Assembly: GCA_973895155.1 (NCBI GenBank)
Contig: OZ316893.1
Location: forward strand, 124,001 to 188,000
DNA from: Marsupella aquatica
Taxonomy: Eukaryota; Marchantiophyta
Direction of reading: 5' to 3'
DNA length: 64,000 nucleotides
The position numbers and the translations under genes are program-made. Under the pieces are notes generated by a model. It saw nothing but the letters and a program-made list of their open reading frames with translations, was not told where the DNA came from and did not search any database. Positions 43,546-54,889 of the stretch are shown here, one piece after another (within the stretch, counting starts at the first letter, position 1; each line of letters starts with the position of its first letter).

Positions 43546-44780
43546 CGTGGTTAAATTTGCTCACAACCGATCCATGGCTTCCTCTGCATGAGGTATGCTG
43601 GCATGGATGATTCGGCATGACGGTGGTGGTTCTTCTCTCATCTTCTTACTCGGAGCAACAACAGTTACCTTTTTGTTTCTATCCATCACAATTTCGCAGC
43701 TCCAACGACAACTGATTTTGCACCGAGGCCGTTTTGGTCAAAGCAAGGGGCCTCTTTCTGACTTCCCGGAATTGCAAATTGAGCTCGGGTTCAAGCTCAA
43801 TCTCCCACTACCTCTTTTCACAATCCGATTTCCTGTCCGACTGTTCACAATTTTCCCCCATACACCTAGCCTTCCAACAACGAAGAGCACTTCTCCGAGG
43901 GGAACTTTGTGGTCGGGAACTCTTGTCCAAAGTTTAGCCCACTGGGTATTTGCTTTGGTAATCCCTTACTCACAATCTATACACACCGCCCACAACGTCC
44001 AAGTTCCTTCCCGCTTACGATAGGTCGTGTACGAAGGAAGTACTGATGGTCTATGCCCTGACCTGTGCATTGACTGCGTTCCTTCCTTCTGCATGTTAAA
44101 TGAGTATGCTCGAACCTCAGGATTGAATTTTGGCGGCTGCCTGCTCAGATGTGTACGGCGACGATTCTCTTTCCAGGTATTTGTGATCCAGAGATACGAA
44201 TCATCCCGGGCGGCAGATATGGTGGCCGCTACGGATACAGTAATGATACAGGCCGGACAGTCTCTGGGGGCTTTTATACCCCGATGCGTGGTTTATATGT
44301 GCCTCGGTTCTCCCCACAGCCTAAACCCCAGCCTACCAGATTCACCGGAATGTTGCCCTGTGTTTTCACATTTTGGCTTGCTCGAGCCTCTTCTTTCAGG
44401 GCAGGCTTTCCCACACTCGCTGCCCCTGACCGACTGTGAATTACAGGGTTTCACTTGTATTTCACTTTTAGTTTTGAAATACAATTCATGGTGTCACTGG
44501 GGACGAGATTGAACCTAAACTTGCTTGTAGACTGCTTGTAGACTGCAGATGACATCGAGAATGTGTGCTTTGATTTGATCTTTGCCGCTGTGTGTAAACA
44601 GACTTAAAGGCAAATTACATACACCCCGCCTCCTGACAAGACCCTGACAAGATCCAGACAAGACCGTACAATTCCCCCAGGATCCTTATCAACGACTCGA
44701 CAGGGCTTTGTCTCCAAATCATCGCAACAGGCCACCGTCATCGCCCTATTATCTTGTAGTTTACTCTACGTTTAATGTCA
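43546..44780. other. Interval without a recognisable gene
   Basis: A plus-strand frame 43,595-44,023 and others are open but lack motifs and family resemblance. It may contain the promoter of the minus-strand 746-codon ORF. Nothing firmer is visible. Confidence 0.3.
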
Positions 44781-45249
44781 CTAGCCCCAACTACACTCTT
44801 TACAGTATTTAGTCTCACACACTCTAATTACTGTGAGGTTATATTTGAGGTAAGTGATGGTAATTAGAGTGTGTGACACTAATTCTGGTCAGAAGTCAAA
44901 TAGTGTCACATACACTTAAGTTAAAAATAGAATGGACAATTCTATTAAAAATTTGCTTATAAAAGATTAAAAAACATGCACAATATTTAATTACACTTTA
45001 CAAAATTTACTACTCAAACATTGAGAAAACTTCAGAAACTTATAATTCCTTTCATATATTACTCAAACATTGAGCAAACTTCAAAAATTTATAATTTCTT
45101 CTCACATAACACAAAATTGTAGTTGGGGTATTCAACCACAGTGAACAAACAAGAGTTGTTTGATTCACTTCTATCAACAACGAATAACACATGTTAACTC
45201 ACATAAGCTACAAACTAACATCATTTTACTCTCTTATAACCTGTCCCTT

Positions 45250-45698
45250 ATGTCTCATCCTTGAGACGGCGTAAAGCCCCAAGAGAAGTGGGTTGAGCTG
45301 GCTCTTCACCTGGTTCACCAACATCAGGAGCCACTTCAACAGTAGCATCAATGTCAAGGCCAACTTGACTCCCTTCAAAATTCACTCGATACTTCGCTAT
45401 GCTATTCTGAAGCTCAGGTGTAAGTTGATTTTCAGACTATACACAATTGACATTTAGAGACAAATAGATGTTTATCATTGAATTTTGTGCATAAGACATG
45501 CCATGCTGTCAACCCTGAACTGTTCCCCTTAGCTATAGAGTCCCTTGCCAATGTCAAAAACAATGTTTGTGTGTATTTTATCAATTTCCCAGATGTGCCC
45601 TGTGTCCCAGTCCCCACATTTTTTGGGTCTTCATTTTTCATTTTTTGAAGTGAAGCGAGGATAAGCCAAAGGAGATGCACACTAATTACCAGTGACAT
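45250..45698 (-). CDS. Conserved ORF inside the TIR transposon, copy 1 (broken)
   Basis: First frame 45,698-45,432: ..KNEDPKNVGTGTQGTSGKLI.. then LARDSIAKGNSSG. After a ~26-bp insertion relative to copy 2 the frame resumes QLTPELQNSIAKYRVNFEGS, DIDATVEVAPDVGEPGEEP and ends RRLKDET-TAA near 45,252. The same protein is read in the second element at 61.4-61.8 kb with conservative changes, which argues that it once coded for a protein. No known domain. Confidence 0.5.
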
Positions 45699-45725
45699 TT
45701 TGACATAGTTTTGATTCTTTTTTAA

Positions 45726-46151
45726 CTAGCCCCACCTACCCGTTCTTTGAATGTGAAGAGCCAGGAGGACAATAAAAATGTCACCAAAATATATCCTTAT
45801 TCACATATTTTGAAGGTTAATGAAATGATAAAAAAATTATCATGCATATCATCATTTTAATAATCAGACATAACATACCAAAGTACTCTTTTCTATGCAC
45901 ATCCCTAGTTTTTCTATCCTACATATATCCCACTTATGCACATATGATATGGTGGGGCCATAGAGATCAGTTTTTAATATAAATAGAAATCGTAACAAAA
46001 GGCAGTCATGATTATCACTTGACATGACATACATCGTAGACATCAGTTTTCTCATCATTCCACATGATGAGCCATGGAGTTAGGGTCTAAAGGCTTCACT
46101 CTACAAGCCTAGGCCCTACTCTAGCTTGTAGTTGCAGATTTATAAGTAAGA
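45726..46151 (-). mobile_element. Small Helitron M1, nested inside the TIR transposon
   Basis: 426 bp. Minus strand 5' TCTTACTTATAAAT, 3' ..GGTGGGGCTAG then T; flanks A and T. Removing it restores the sequence seen in copy 2 of the host transposon (CAAGGGAA..GAATC), which acts as an empty-site control. Confidence 0.75.
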
Positions 46152-46899
46152 TTCCCTTGGTCTAGCAAATCCAGCTATGATGGCCAATCCATTCCCGCCA
46201 CGTTATCAATCTATCAACATCCTTTCACAAAGACTCACAAGCTAAAACACAAAGAAGCTTTCTAAGAACATACTCACAAAGAGCCCACAATGAGATGTTC
46301 CTTGGTAGTCCATCAATATCTCTTTGTGGAGTGGATCCAATTTTGGTTTACCACCAATAACACAGTCACCTCTAATTATCAATATTTTACAATATATTAA
46401 TTTATTTTTCAAAATTGGGGGTGGCGGTAGATAGTGTCACTTGGCTGAAAATCAAGGGCTACCCCTAATTAGTGTGTGACACACTAATTGTTTCATGACA
46501 CTAAATACTGTAAAGAGTGTAGTGGAGAGGACAATAGAAATACAATCAAAAAATATTATTTATTGATATTCTTTGAAGGTTAATAAAATGATTTAAAAAA
46601 AACATCTTTTTAATAGTCATATATAATATACCATTGTCCTTTGTGAGCACATCAGTCTTTTTGTATGCACATCCATCTCTATGCACATATGGTGTGATGG
46701 GGCCATGGTTCCCATATTTTTTGAATGTAAATACTTAGAAATTATAATAAGAAATTTTGACATACATCATAGATCATAGTCATGTCATGAGTTTTTTCCA
46801 TGCACATGATGGCCATAGAGTTAAGGTCTACAGGCTTCACTCTAGACCTAGGCTCTTAAGAGTAGACTTCTGTTGGCACTATTATAGTAAGACCAGCCC

Positions 46900-47423
46900 T
46901 ATGCCAGTGCAAGGAGGGCAGGCCCATAGGGATTGGCCGGGGGCATTACGGGGCAGCGGGAAGCAAATACGTGATAGGGGTGTACATTTCTCTCATCAAT
47001 GGTGAGAAAAAACAGCTAATCAAATCCAACGGCTGTGGATCTTTCCCGACCAGAAGCTTTTTTGTATGGTGACCACGGGCGAAAAAAGGTGGGATCCCTT
47101 ATTATAGTTGTAGATAGATAGATAGATTGTAGATAGATAGATGGGTTGATTGATAATGATAGATTGATATCTCTTGCCTACTGTAGTGATTAAGTGATAT
47201 CTCTCTCACTTGTCTGGTCGGTGTGCACATTTGAGCGCTTCCAGGAGGAAGGGAATCCTGTCAGGGTCCATGTGTGCCAAATTGCCAATCAACACGATGA
47301 AAGGCATACGGTGTCAGTTATGGTTTATACGACCTCCCAGGTGTCTCAGAGCATACGTGGGTCGACATACGATCTACCACTACTTGATCACGGATACCTT
47401 TTACGTATAGTCTCACTCATCGT
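46900..47423. other. Interval with GATA microsatellite, no gene
   Basis: (GATA)n-rich stretch at 47,110-47,165. Short frames at 47,194-47,505 are not recognised. This may be the body of the Helitron whose 3' end is at 47.6 kb. Confidence 0.4.
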
Positions 47424-47624
47424 TTCTCTCAACGACCTCTTGGGCAACACGACATCTTTTCTCTCCACAACCTCTTGGGCAACACGACATCTTTTCTCTC
47501 CATGACCTCCTAGGCAACACTACATCTTTTTTCTCCATGACCTCTTGGCTGACACTACATTTTTTCTCAATGACATCTTGGCCGACAAGACTTCTTTTGT
47601 GCAACGCATAGGTATTGAGCTATT
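47424..47624 (+). mobile_element. Helitron 3' end with ~36-bp minisatellite
   Basis: Four to five units of ACGACATCTTTTCTCTCC followed by (A/T)(C/T)(A/G)ACCTCTTGGGCAAC, then hairpin GTGC-AAC-GCA(C/T) and tail AGGTATTGAGCTA. It is the inverted equivalent of the array at 1,243-1,765, including the tail GGTATTGAGCTA. Confidence 0.6.
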
Positions 47625-48004
47625 TCTTCTATAATACTCAATCCCGCCCTTTTGGGCGACGTCGTCCTTTTACAAAAACAATTTTGGCGGATACATATAT
47701 GGCCATCGGATCATGTCATCGCATTTTGATGATAAAAGAATAAAAGAATGAGGTGTATATTACCTTGCTTCCTCTCACCTCACCTCTAGCTCAGTGTGTG
47801 CTTCCTCAAGGATAGTACAATCAAGACAGTCAAGTAAGGCTCTGGGACAGTACAGTTTGATTGAATGTACAGATTGGATAATACCAGTACTAACAGTATA
47901 GTTTAAATAATACAAGACAGGACCAGAAAAATACCCTTTTCTGGGAGAGATTTAGTACAAAATGGTCGACACCAGTAGTACTCCCATACCCATAATTCAC
48001 TTGG

Positions 48005-49690
48005 AATGCACAACAATAGCCAGGCCCCATGACCGAAGGGTGAATCATTATTATTTATTACGCTGCCCCTAAGGTCTTCCCACTCATCCCATCCCTCCTG
48101 TGGGACTCGGTCGGTGGGTACCTTCCGGAGGACGCCGTTTACGACGTCTATTAGGAAGGTCAGGAGTTCCCATTGCAGAAAAGGACTATAAAATAGATAA
48201 ATGTAGGTAAAAATTTCAAACCACCTAAAGAGAGTTAGTACTACAGAAATTTAGGACAAAGACCGAAATCAATGCCAAGCACCACCCTCTACATAATAAG
48301 AAAAATAATATAAGTTGAACCCAAAATACAGGGACAACTGTGAGGCCCCTCACTAACAGGCCAGGCCATTTTATACTCTCTTTCTCATACATTTCGAGGT
48401 TTGGGCCCTCTCTATTAGCAGATAATAGGATCTCCTCATGGATTACCTTCTTGAAGGTACTATGTACCCAGAATGCCCTTGCCTTTGCATAAACTGTACC
48501 TTGTTGAGGGAGAGAGTATAAGGTATTTATGTGAAGAAAGTATGCGGAGAAAAGAGCTTGGAAGCATTTTGGCGCCCCCCCCTCCTCTCACATCACAAAT
48601 CTAAGTTGAAAGTTCAGCCAATAATTACTCAAATAAAATTATAGATTTATGTTTAAAAATGGGTGGGAATTTTAGCAAAGCGGTAAAGGAAGAACTTTTA
48701 TATGTTCTGATTTTGATTTCATAAATATTTTATATGAAGCCATAATATATCCTACATATCCTATCCTACATCCCTACATACATACATACATTACATTACA
48801 TTACTACTATAATACCCTATCCCGCCAAAAGTGGAAGTCGTCCATGCACAAAATCACTTTTGGAGGGAAGATTCCGTGACCATTGGATTTATAACCTCTT
48901 TTATCCAAGCCTTTGATTAGTCAAAAAAACAATATCTCTAACCCAAACAAAGACAAAGTAGTTTGTTATACACAAAGATTCTCTAAGGAGGGGGCATGAT
49001 GGCATACGCTGTATGTGAATGCCATGTGTTGCCATTATTGGAAATTTGGAAGGGTCTCGGTAACTGCACATCAAAATATGACATATACTATGTACAACCC
49101 CTGCATACCTGCATACCATGATAATACTAGTTTTTTTTTCTTTCAATCAATGAATGCAGCCACATTTTGATGTGTGATTACCAGCAGGGTTATTGGAATG
49201 GGGCACTTGGGACACCATTATGAGGGGATATGGACTAGGAGAGTGGGAGACATAAAGGGTCAAAATAGGGAGGGGAAATAATAATACAACCATGGGTGAA
49301 GGGATGGATGGTATCATACCCTCCCATAAGTACAAGATACGGGACGAGACAAAGTAGAGCAAAGGAAGGTGGAAATAAAGATAAAGATGATGTGGATTTT
49401 TCCCTGAATTTTCAGAATTACAAGAGTCTCTAACTAGACCCATAAATAATAATAATAATAATAATAATAAGGCAATAAGTAGAGTGAGGTAACTTCTACA
49501 AATTTCTTTTGTTATGCATTTTTATTTCAATTTGTCTTACCAAGGTGCATCCGTTGTATAGTTTAGATTTTGAATTTATTCTGGCACCCCTCTAATTTTT
49601 TTAAATCTTTACTATATTTAATTTCTAGCCCTATGTTATTAACAAATCTAAGGTAGACCCACATACTGGTTCATTTTTGTAAGCCCACGA
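48005..49690 (+). mobile_element. Repeat family M2, copy C (diverged)
   Basis: 48,432-48,565 (CATGGATTACCTTCTTGAAGG..TATGTACCCAGAATGCCCTTGCC, ..GAAAAGAGCTTGGAA) matches copy B at 38,833-38,975. A left block CCAGGCCCCATGACCGAAGG at 48,015 matches 38,283, and a right block GACCCACATACTGGTT at 49,657 matches 39,257. An (AAT)9 microsatellite lies at 49,446. No transposase seen. Confidence 0.5.
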
Positions 49691-50246
49691 TTATCCATAA
49701 ATGCCAGGATACCATATTGTAGTGGTTGCTGGAGTGCCGTCATATGCAATTACCGTCCAATTCCGTCCGTTCGTTGAATGAACCATAGATTTAGCCCTAA
49801 GTTCTCACACTAAGCCACTTACGGAGTACATAAGTGCTGCAAATCCCCTGTGGCCCTGCCTGCATTCTAGACTGCGTTTCGCTTCCAAGATCGAGGTAGC
49901 CAGGCGGCACGACAGCTCGGGAGACGAACACATCGGGATCGAGGCGCCTTAGGTGGGGAGGTCGAGTGTAGGGTGCTTACGATTGCTTTCTTCCTTCTTT
50001 TGCTTCTTCGTTCCTTGCTTTAGTCCTTCTTTTGCAGACGGCAATGGAGAAGCTAGCCTCATCGGGCAAACTGTTTCTTATTTTGTGATGAGGGCTGTTT
50101 TGAGAGGATGGAGTTTGCTACCATGCCTGTTTGCTACCCGAAGTTCTCGATGTTACTGGAGTTGAAGTCTTTCTCATTCACACCTTTTTAACATTCGTTT
50201 TCCTGCACACGATGAACAGCCACACGGAAGAGGTGATTTGCAGAAA

Positions 50247-50885
50247 ATGGCCGCCAGGTTGTCTTCATCGATGTTGGAGGTTCACTATGTCAGCGAGTAC
50301 AATACATTCAAGGAGACCGAAATGTCATTGCGCAAGAGAGTGGCGCCTGCATTCCGACCTTCATGGGAAAGGTACGATTAATCACCCAGTTTAGTTTAAA
50401 GTTTCACCTCTCCGTAACGCGCGTGCCGGTGATAGCACATCAGGTAATATACTGTTAATATACTGGGGTGCACTCACTGATTTTCATAGAATAACTGTGT
50501 TTATCTTGGTATGGATTGATGTCGTCCCCCGGCTATCTACGCGCATTCTATGTTTTTCATTTCCATTTCTCTGTGTTTGTGCAGGCTTCCAGTCACCAAT
50601 GACATATATTCGTGTTGTTTCGCGAGTCTAGCGATGAGCAGGTATGTGGAAGACTACCACCGCTTCCTCGTCGATCCATGCTGGAATTGGAAGCTTGCTT
50701 CATCCACTCGGCTAGACATGAAGTTAGCTTCTATAGAGCCAACCGAGTTTGAGTTTTGGGCAGTCGAAGACAGTGAAAGGATTTGCCGAACGTGGACGCT
50801 CCGTTTTGCTGACTGTACCATACTGATTTTCATAGATTCACTCTGGATTTCCAGCCGCAGTTGTATTGGAAGGAAACAGTTATAG
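50247..50885 (+). CDS. Small spliced gene, unrecognised protein (141 aa)
   Basis: Two exons join in phase: 50,247-50,371 (MAARLSSSMLEVHYVSEYNT..) with donor AAAG/GTACGA, and 50,585-50,885 with acceptor TTTGTGCAG (..RLPVTNDIYSCCFASLAMSR.., VEDYHRFLVDPCWNWKL). Both splice sites are good consensus. A further exon may start after TTTTCATAG (about 50,835) and lead into the frame ending 51,087 (..NELFYLETTRGRSGFVLYG). No domain recognised. The 5' region at 49,850-49,960 is relatively CG-rich and could hold the promoter. Confidence 0.4.
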
Positions 50886-51089
50886 AGATGGCGATCTTTG
50901 CTATTGCTTCAGGGAGGAACCCGACTGTCTAGTGGTTAATGAGTTGTTCTATCTGGAAACCACCCGCGGTAGGAGCGGTTTTGTTCTGTATGGCACTCAC
51001 AAGTGGGCAACAGACAAAGTTGATGATTGGAAAAGAATTTCCAACATGCCTAGCAGAGTTTGTGTGCACAGTATGCCTCTTCCCTAATT

Positions 51090-51535
51090 ATACCTAAACA
51101 CCAAGCTGTACAAGAAGTAGTCCGCTGGAGGATATGTCCCACTAAAAGATGGACACCACTGAATGTACTGGAGTCATTCATAATATTTTTTTTTTCATTT
51201 GATTGAAGGGAAAGTTATCACCACATTGTAAATGGAGTGGCGGGTGATTAGGCATGTCATTCCGTGCTCCCCCCCTCCCCTCGGCTTCTAAAAAAATCCC
51301 CGCAGCCTTTTAGTCCGAATGTAGGCTACGCCGATTGGAAGACGGTTTGGTAGAATGCCATGTTTAAACTGTAGTATCGGGTGATTAGGCATGTCATTGT
51401 GCTCTTCCCCCTATTAGTCCGATGTAGCCTATAGTCCGAATGTGGAGAGCCAAATTTGACTGATTGCCGGCACTCCACTAGTCGGCAACCCTCTACAGAG
51501 GAGCCCTATTTCACCTCGGGCTTGCCAATGGGATT
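51090..51535. other. Interval without a recognisable gene
   Basis: Contains a near-duplication: GTGGCGGGTGATTAGGCATGTC (51,237) and ATCGGGTGATTAGGCATGTC (51,376), each followed by a C-rich run, about 140 bp apart. Nothing coding. Confidence 0.4.
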
Positions 51536-51539
51536 CAAA

Positions 51540-54110
51540 TGGATCTCGCACAATTTTTCAAAATGATGTGTCCGAGAAGGAAAGTTCCCTTCAGTAAGTG
51601 GTGCTCTTCCGATAAATATTCTACCAAAGAGTCTTGTAGAAAAGAATCAACTGACCGCGACTTCCGCTCGTTGGTTTATTTTATTCTAAACATTTATCCG
51701 GTAGCGCACCAGAGAGAAATAGCTATGGCAAAAACGCGGAACCTCCAATTTTCTGGCATGGTAGTTAACGGCGACCCGAACTCGCACACGCAGAACTCAG
51801 CACGCAGCGGGTGGTACGTCACAAGTGCGAACACCGCCACCATGAAGGAGAGACCAAGAAGGATTGCTGAAGTTCACCGTGACTGTGCTATGCTGCAGCC
51901 CCGCAGCCTAATCCTCAACAGCGGGAAGACGAGGAGAATCATGAACAACATGCACAATGGGACAGAGAAAATGATGGGTACAAAGCAAATGAAGAGGAGG
52001 AATACAACAATCCTTACGATCAGAATCTGGGTATTGAAGCAGGCCAACACGTAACCAGTGAAGACTTGAGAACTCAACTACAAAACTACAACCGAGCATC
52101 AAACAGTTGGGATGAGATCTGAAACTATCGGGGTAGACCGAAATATCATCGCTAGCAGAATAATTCACCTACAGAAGAGAGGAACCATTCTATGCACTGT
52201 GGACTTCAATCCAACACGCGACTACCTTAAAGATTGGATCTACGATGTTCATCAGCGCTGATATCAGAATCGATATCGAATTCCAGAAACACATTCTGAT
52301 GGAAGATGGTGGTGGCCATGCCCTGGACGCCTGACTTTGACGCTAAGCCGATGAAATCTACCAGGGCTCCTGTTTGGATCGACATGCCGCTGTTCAACCC
52401 TGCTTTTGAATATTATGCTTGCCGAGGTTGGAACTGTGCTATATATGCGCAGACACATAAATCCAGGAGTAAATTCTCTCACATACGAGGATGTGTTTCA
52501 TGTAATATGAAGACCCGATTGAGTACATCAACATTGCGGTGCCAGGAGTGGGATGTAATAATTTACCGTCCTCTCCCGGATGCCTACTTCGGATGCTAAC
52601 AGAGTGGACGTACAGAGAGAGGTCCCAACAAACCGAAGAAAGCACAAAAAGGAAACAGAAGGACAGGGAGGAGATGTCGAGGTAACCAAGGCAGTGTATC
52701 TAGGTAGACAACCGAAGATGCAGATATTCTTAAAGTGGTTACAGGGATGCCAAAAGATAAGTCACCAGGAATCGACGGAGTCACCATCAAGATGCTGCTA
52801 AAGGGATGGTCGTACATGGGTCCTACTTGCTCTGCTGTTGTTCGGGCTTCATTAACACGGGACCATGACAACCAAAGCACTAGCCGGAGTTATTGAACTC
52901 ATACCCAAGAGTCAGGACTTGCTTCAGTTATCAAATTAGCGACCACGCACTATGCTTACCCTCACAGAAGTTGATCATTGCTAACCGGGTGAAACCAATA
53001 GCCAACAGACTAGTAGATCACCAGCAACCCGGTTGGATAATCTCCTTGCTTTTAGCCTGGCGCAAGATCTGGCCACCCATAGCAAACGAAAACTTATCTT
53101 TCTCAAACTCGACTTTATGAAAGCATAGGACTGGGGCAGGGTTTCTTTGGTCAAGGGGCTTGTAACTAGAGCTCATTCCAAGATCCCCCAAGTATCATAT
53201 ATACCACCGAAATATAAAGCCTTTACCACAAGCGGAAGATATTCTGCCCTGATTGACCTGAACGGGGGGCGGGTGGTGTCAGACAGGGATGTCCGCTCTC
53301 CAGCATCCTTTTGACAGTCACCGGTAAACCTCTGATGGCCATGCTCAAACAACAATTGGATGCAAGGGTCATCAATGCATTGCAACTCTGAAATGGGAGT
53401 AGACTTTGCCACCAGGTCTTCGCTGATGACACGGGACTCTTCCTCGAAAACACAGTAGAGGAATTCATTCATTGCTGCTCGTGAGGTGATCCAAAGGTTC
53501 AAGAACATCTCGGGAGCTGTCTTGAGCTGTCTTGAACGTCAAAAAGTCTCAGACCATTCCGATCTACCTGGAGCATGGCATCTATCCTGACTGGCTCAAG
53601 GCAACGGGATGCAAAATTGCTAAAGAGGCAGAGATATGTATTTACCTTGGAGATGTAGGACTTGACCTTCACAAGATGCAAATTTCGTTCTGGACAAGTT
53701 AAGGAAGAGTCTCCACACATGGGCGAACAGCAGCCTCATGTTTGCTGGTAGGGCGATCATGCTAAAACACATTCTCAAGGCTATCCCAACTTACCACCTT
53801 ATGGTGCTGGCACTCTTTATCAAAGGGCTTTTGACGAACTGGAAACAGGTCTCTTTGGGGGCGAACACACAAACACAGGAGAATTCCAGAAACCACTGAT
53901 CGCATGGAGAGAAAAAGGATGAAGGAGGTCTTTAAGAAACAGGCTGAAGCACTTAAAATGAGACATCTCACAAGGGTGATTGACGGAAAAAACAAAGAAT
54001 GGATCTGGATGGCCTACCTACGAGATCATTTCCAAGTGTCTTAAAAATGGAATCCATCAAAAGGAGGACAGACAATTGGTGTTGCTCTGAAGCACATTTT
54101 CATTGAAAAA
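51540..54110 (+). pseudogene. Decayed LINE (L1-type) with ORF1 and reverse transcriptase
   Basis: ORF1 region: a charged Asn/Glu-rich stretch near 51,900-52,060, then a DUF4283-like segment (TVDFNPTRDYLKDWIYDV near 52,200; MPWTPDFDAKP and APVWIDMPLFNPAFEYYA near 52,320-52,410; INIAVPGVGC near 52,540). RT: LIPKSQDLLQL (52,905), ANRVKPIANRLV (52,980), KLDFMKA-stop-DW (53,105), RQGCPLSS (53,281), FADDTGLFLENT (53,419), then FAGRAIMLKHILKAIPTYH (53,740) and NKEWIWMAYLRDHF (53,995). Frames shift repeatedly and stops are frequent, so it is an old, dead copy. The 3' zf-RVT end is absent. Confidence 0.75.
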
Positions 54111-54253
54111 TGCTTCTGATTGCTCCACTAGCGCTACCAAACCAGCAATTTAATAGGATCTCTTGTTCGATGTCATCCATCATTTCTTCATCGCTAGAAA
54201 TTGCAGAATGTTCACAAATTGCATAGAGAGAGCAGAGTACCAGGAAACCATCC

Positions 54254-54889
54254 TCACCCCCCCGCCACAGACCTACAGCCCCAATGGCTCCACTCGGTAC
54301 TCATCCGTGACTTGCAAAGATTCTCTGCAAAGTTGGCTTCATGAGTAAAAAACACTACACCGAACCTCGAGCCGGACATGATCCTTGATATTGAGGGTTG
54401 CAGAACGGCCGACCGCATAAACACCACATCTCCAGGTTGTAATCCAAATTGTAAACCAAGTTGTGGCACTTCCAAACGTCCACCCTCAAAATCACCAAAC
54501 GCTACATTTGCAACCCAGCCATCCACAACGTCATTTGCATCTCTGTGCGGACCAGGAGCGAGTTGTGTATTTTTTGCCATCCCTAAGAAACAATTTCGGG
54601 AAGTGGAATGCATATAACTGGCTGCTCCACGAGCGAAAGCATCAAATACTGCCTTATATGTTTCGTACATGTCACTGTCGATGCATTCAAAGAGCGTTCC
54701 GATCGCCTGTGTCACCGGCGCGAACTTGTTTATGAACTCTAGGATCCAATTCATGAACTCTAGGATCCAATTCAACTTCTTCCCGGATCCAATGATGTGC
54801 TGCGACAAAACCCCTGGGACATGTTTGTGACCGGTGCCATGCAAAAATGCCAGAGGGTGTACACCCGGGCCAAGGGGAATAGCTTCTCA
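54254..54889 (-). pseudogene. TET/JBP-like 2-oxoglutarate/Fe(II) dioxygenase remnant
   Basis: Open frame from about 54,889; numbering is from position 54,844. Features: PLGPGVHPLAFLHGTGHKHV, a helical part, GPHRDANDVVDGWVANV with the H-x-D pair at 100-102, a strand/turn GDFEGGRLEVPQLG, QPGDVVFMRSAVLQP and SGSRFGVVFFTHEANF. This matches the double-stranded beta-helix of TET/JBP enzymes, which oxidise 5-methylpyrimidines in DNA: H-x-D, then PGD-V-x-x-R, the distal His and the 2OG-binding Arg before V-x-F-T-H. The distal His position is Pro150 (CCC at 54,395-54,397), so iron binding should be lost. A 21-bp tandem duplication gives NWILEFMNWILEF. In-frame TGA and TAA codons lie directly upstream. 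In fungi such genes often ride with transposons. Confidence 0.6.

Larger units (their letters stand above)
44790..46523 (-). mobile_element. TIR DNA transposon, copy 1 (non-autonomous?)
   Basis: Perfect 24-bp terminal inverted repeats beginning ACTACACTCTTTACAGTATT at 44,790-44,813 and 46,500-46,523, with subterminal GTGTGTGACAC(T/A) motifs near both ends. Total 1,734 bp including a nested 426-bp Helitron. No clear target duplication because of the flanking deletion. It carries a minus-strand coding segment conserved in copy 2 at 61.2 kb but no recognisable DDE transposase. Superfamily not assigned. Confidence 0.75.
44781..46892 (-). mobile_element. Small Helitron M1, split by a nested TIR transposon
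   Basis: The 3' terminus (TGGGGCTAG then T, minus strand) lies at 44,789-44,781 and the rest of the M1 sequence resumes at 46,524 (GGAGAGGACAATAG..) and ends with TCTTACTATAATAG at 46,892. Between them sits the 1.7-kb TIR transposon. About 24 bp next to the insertion point, including the hairpin, are missing, so the insertion was accompanied by a small deletion. Confidence 0.7.

Noticed and set aside
43595-44512. Two plus-strand frames of 142 and 161 codons
   Set aside because: No family resemblance, biased composition and no splice or neighbour support.
53173-53995. Three minus-strand frames
   Set aside because: Shadows of the plus-strand LINE reverse transcriptase (RQGCPLSS, FADD).
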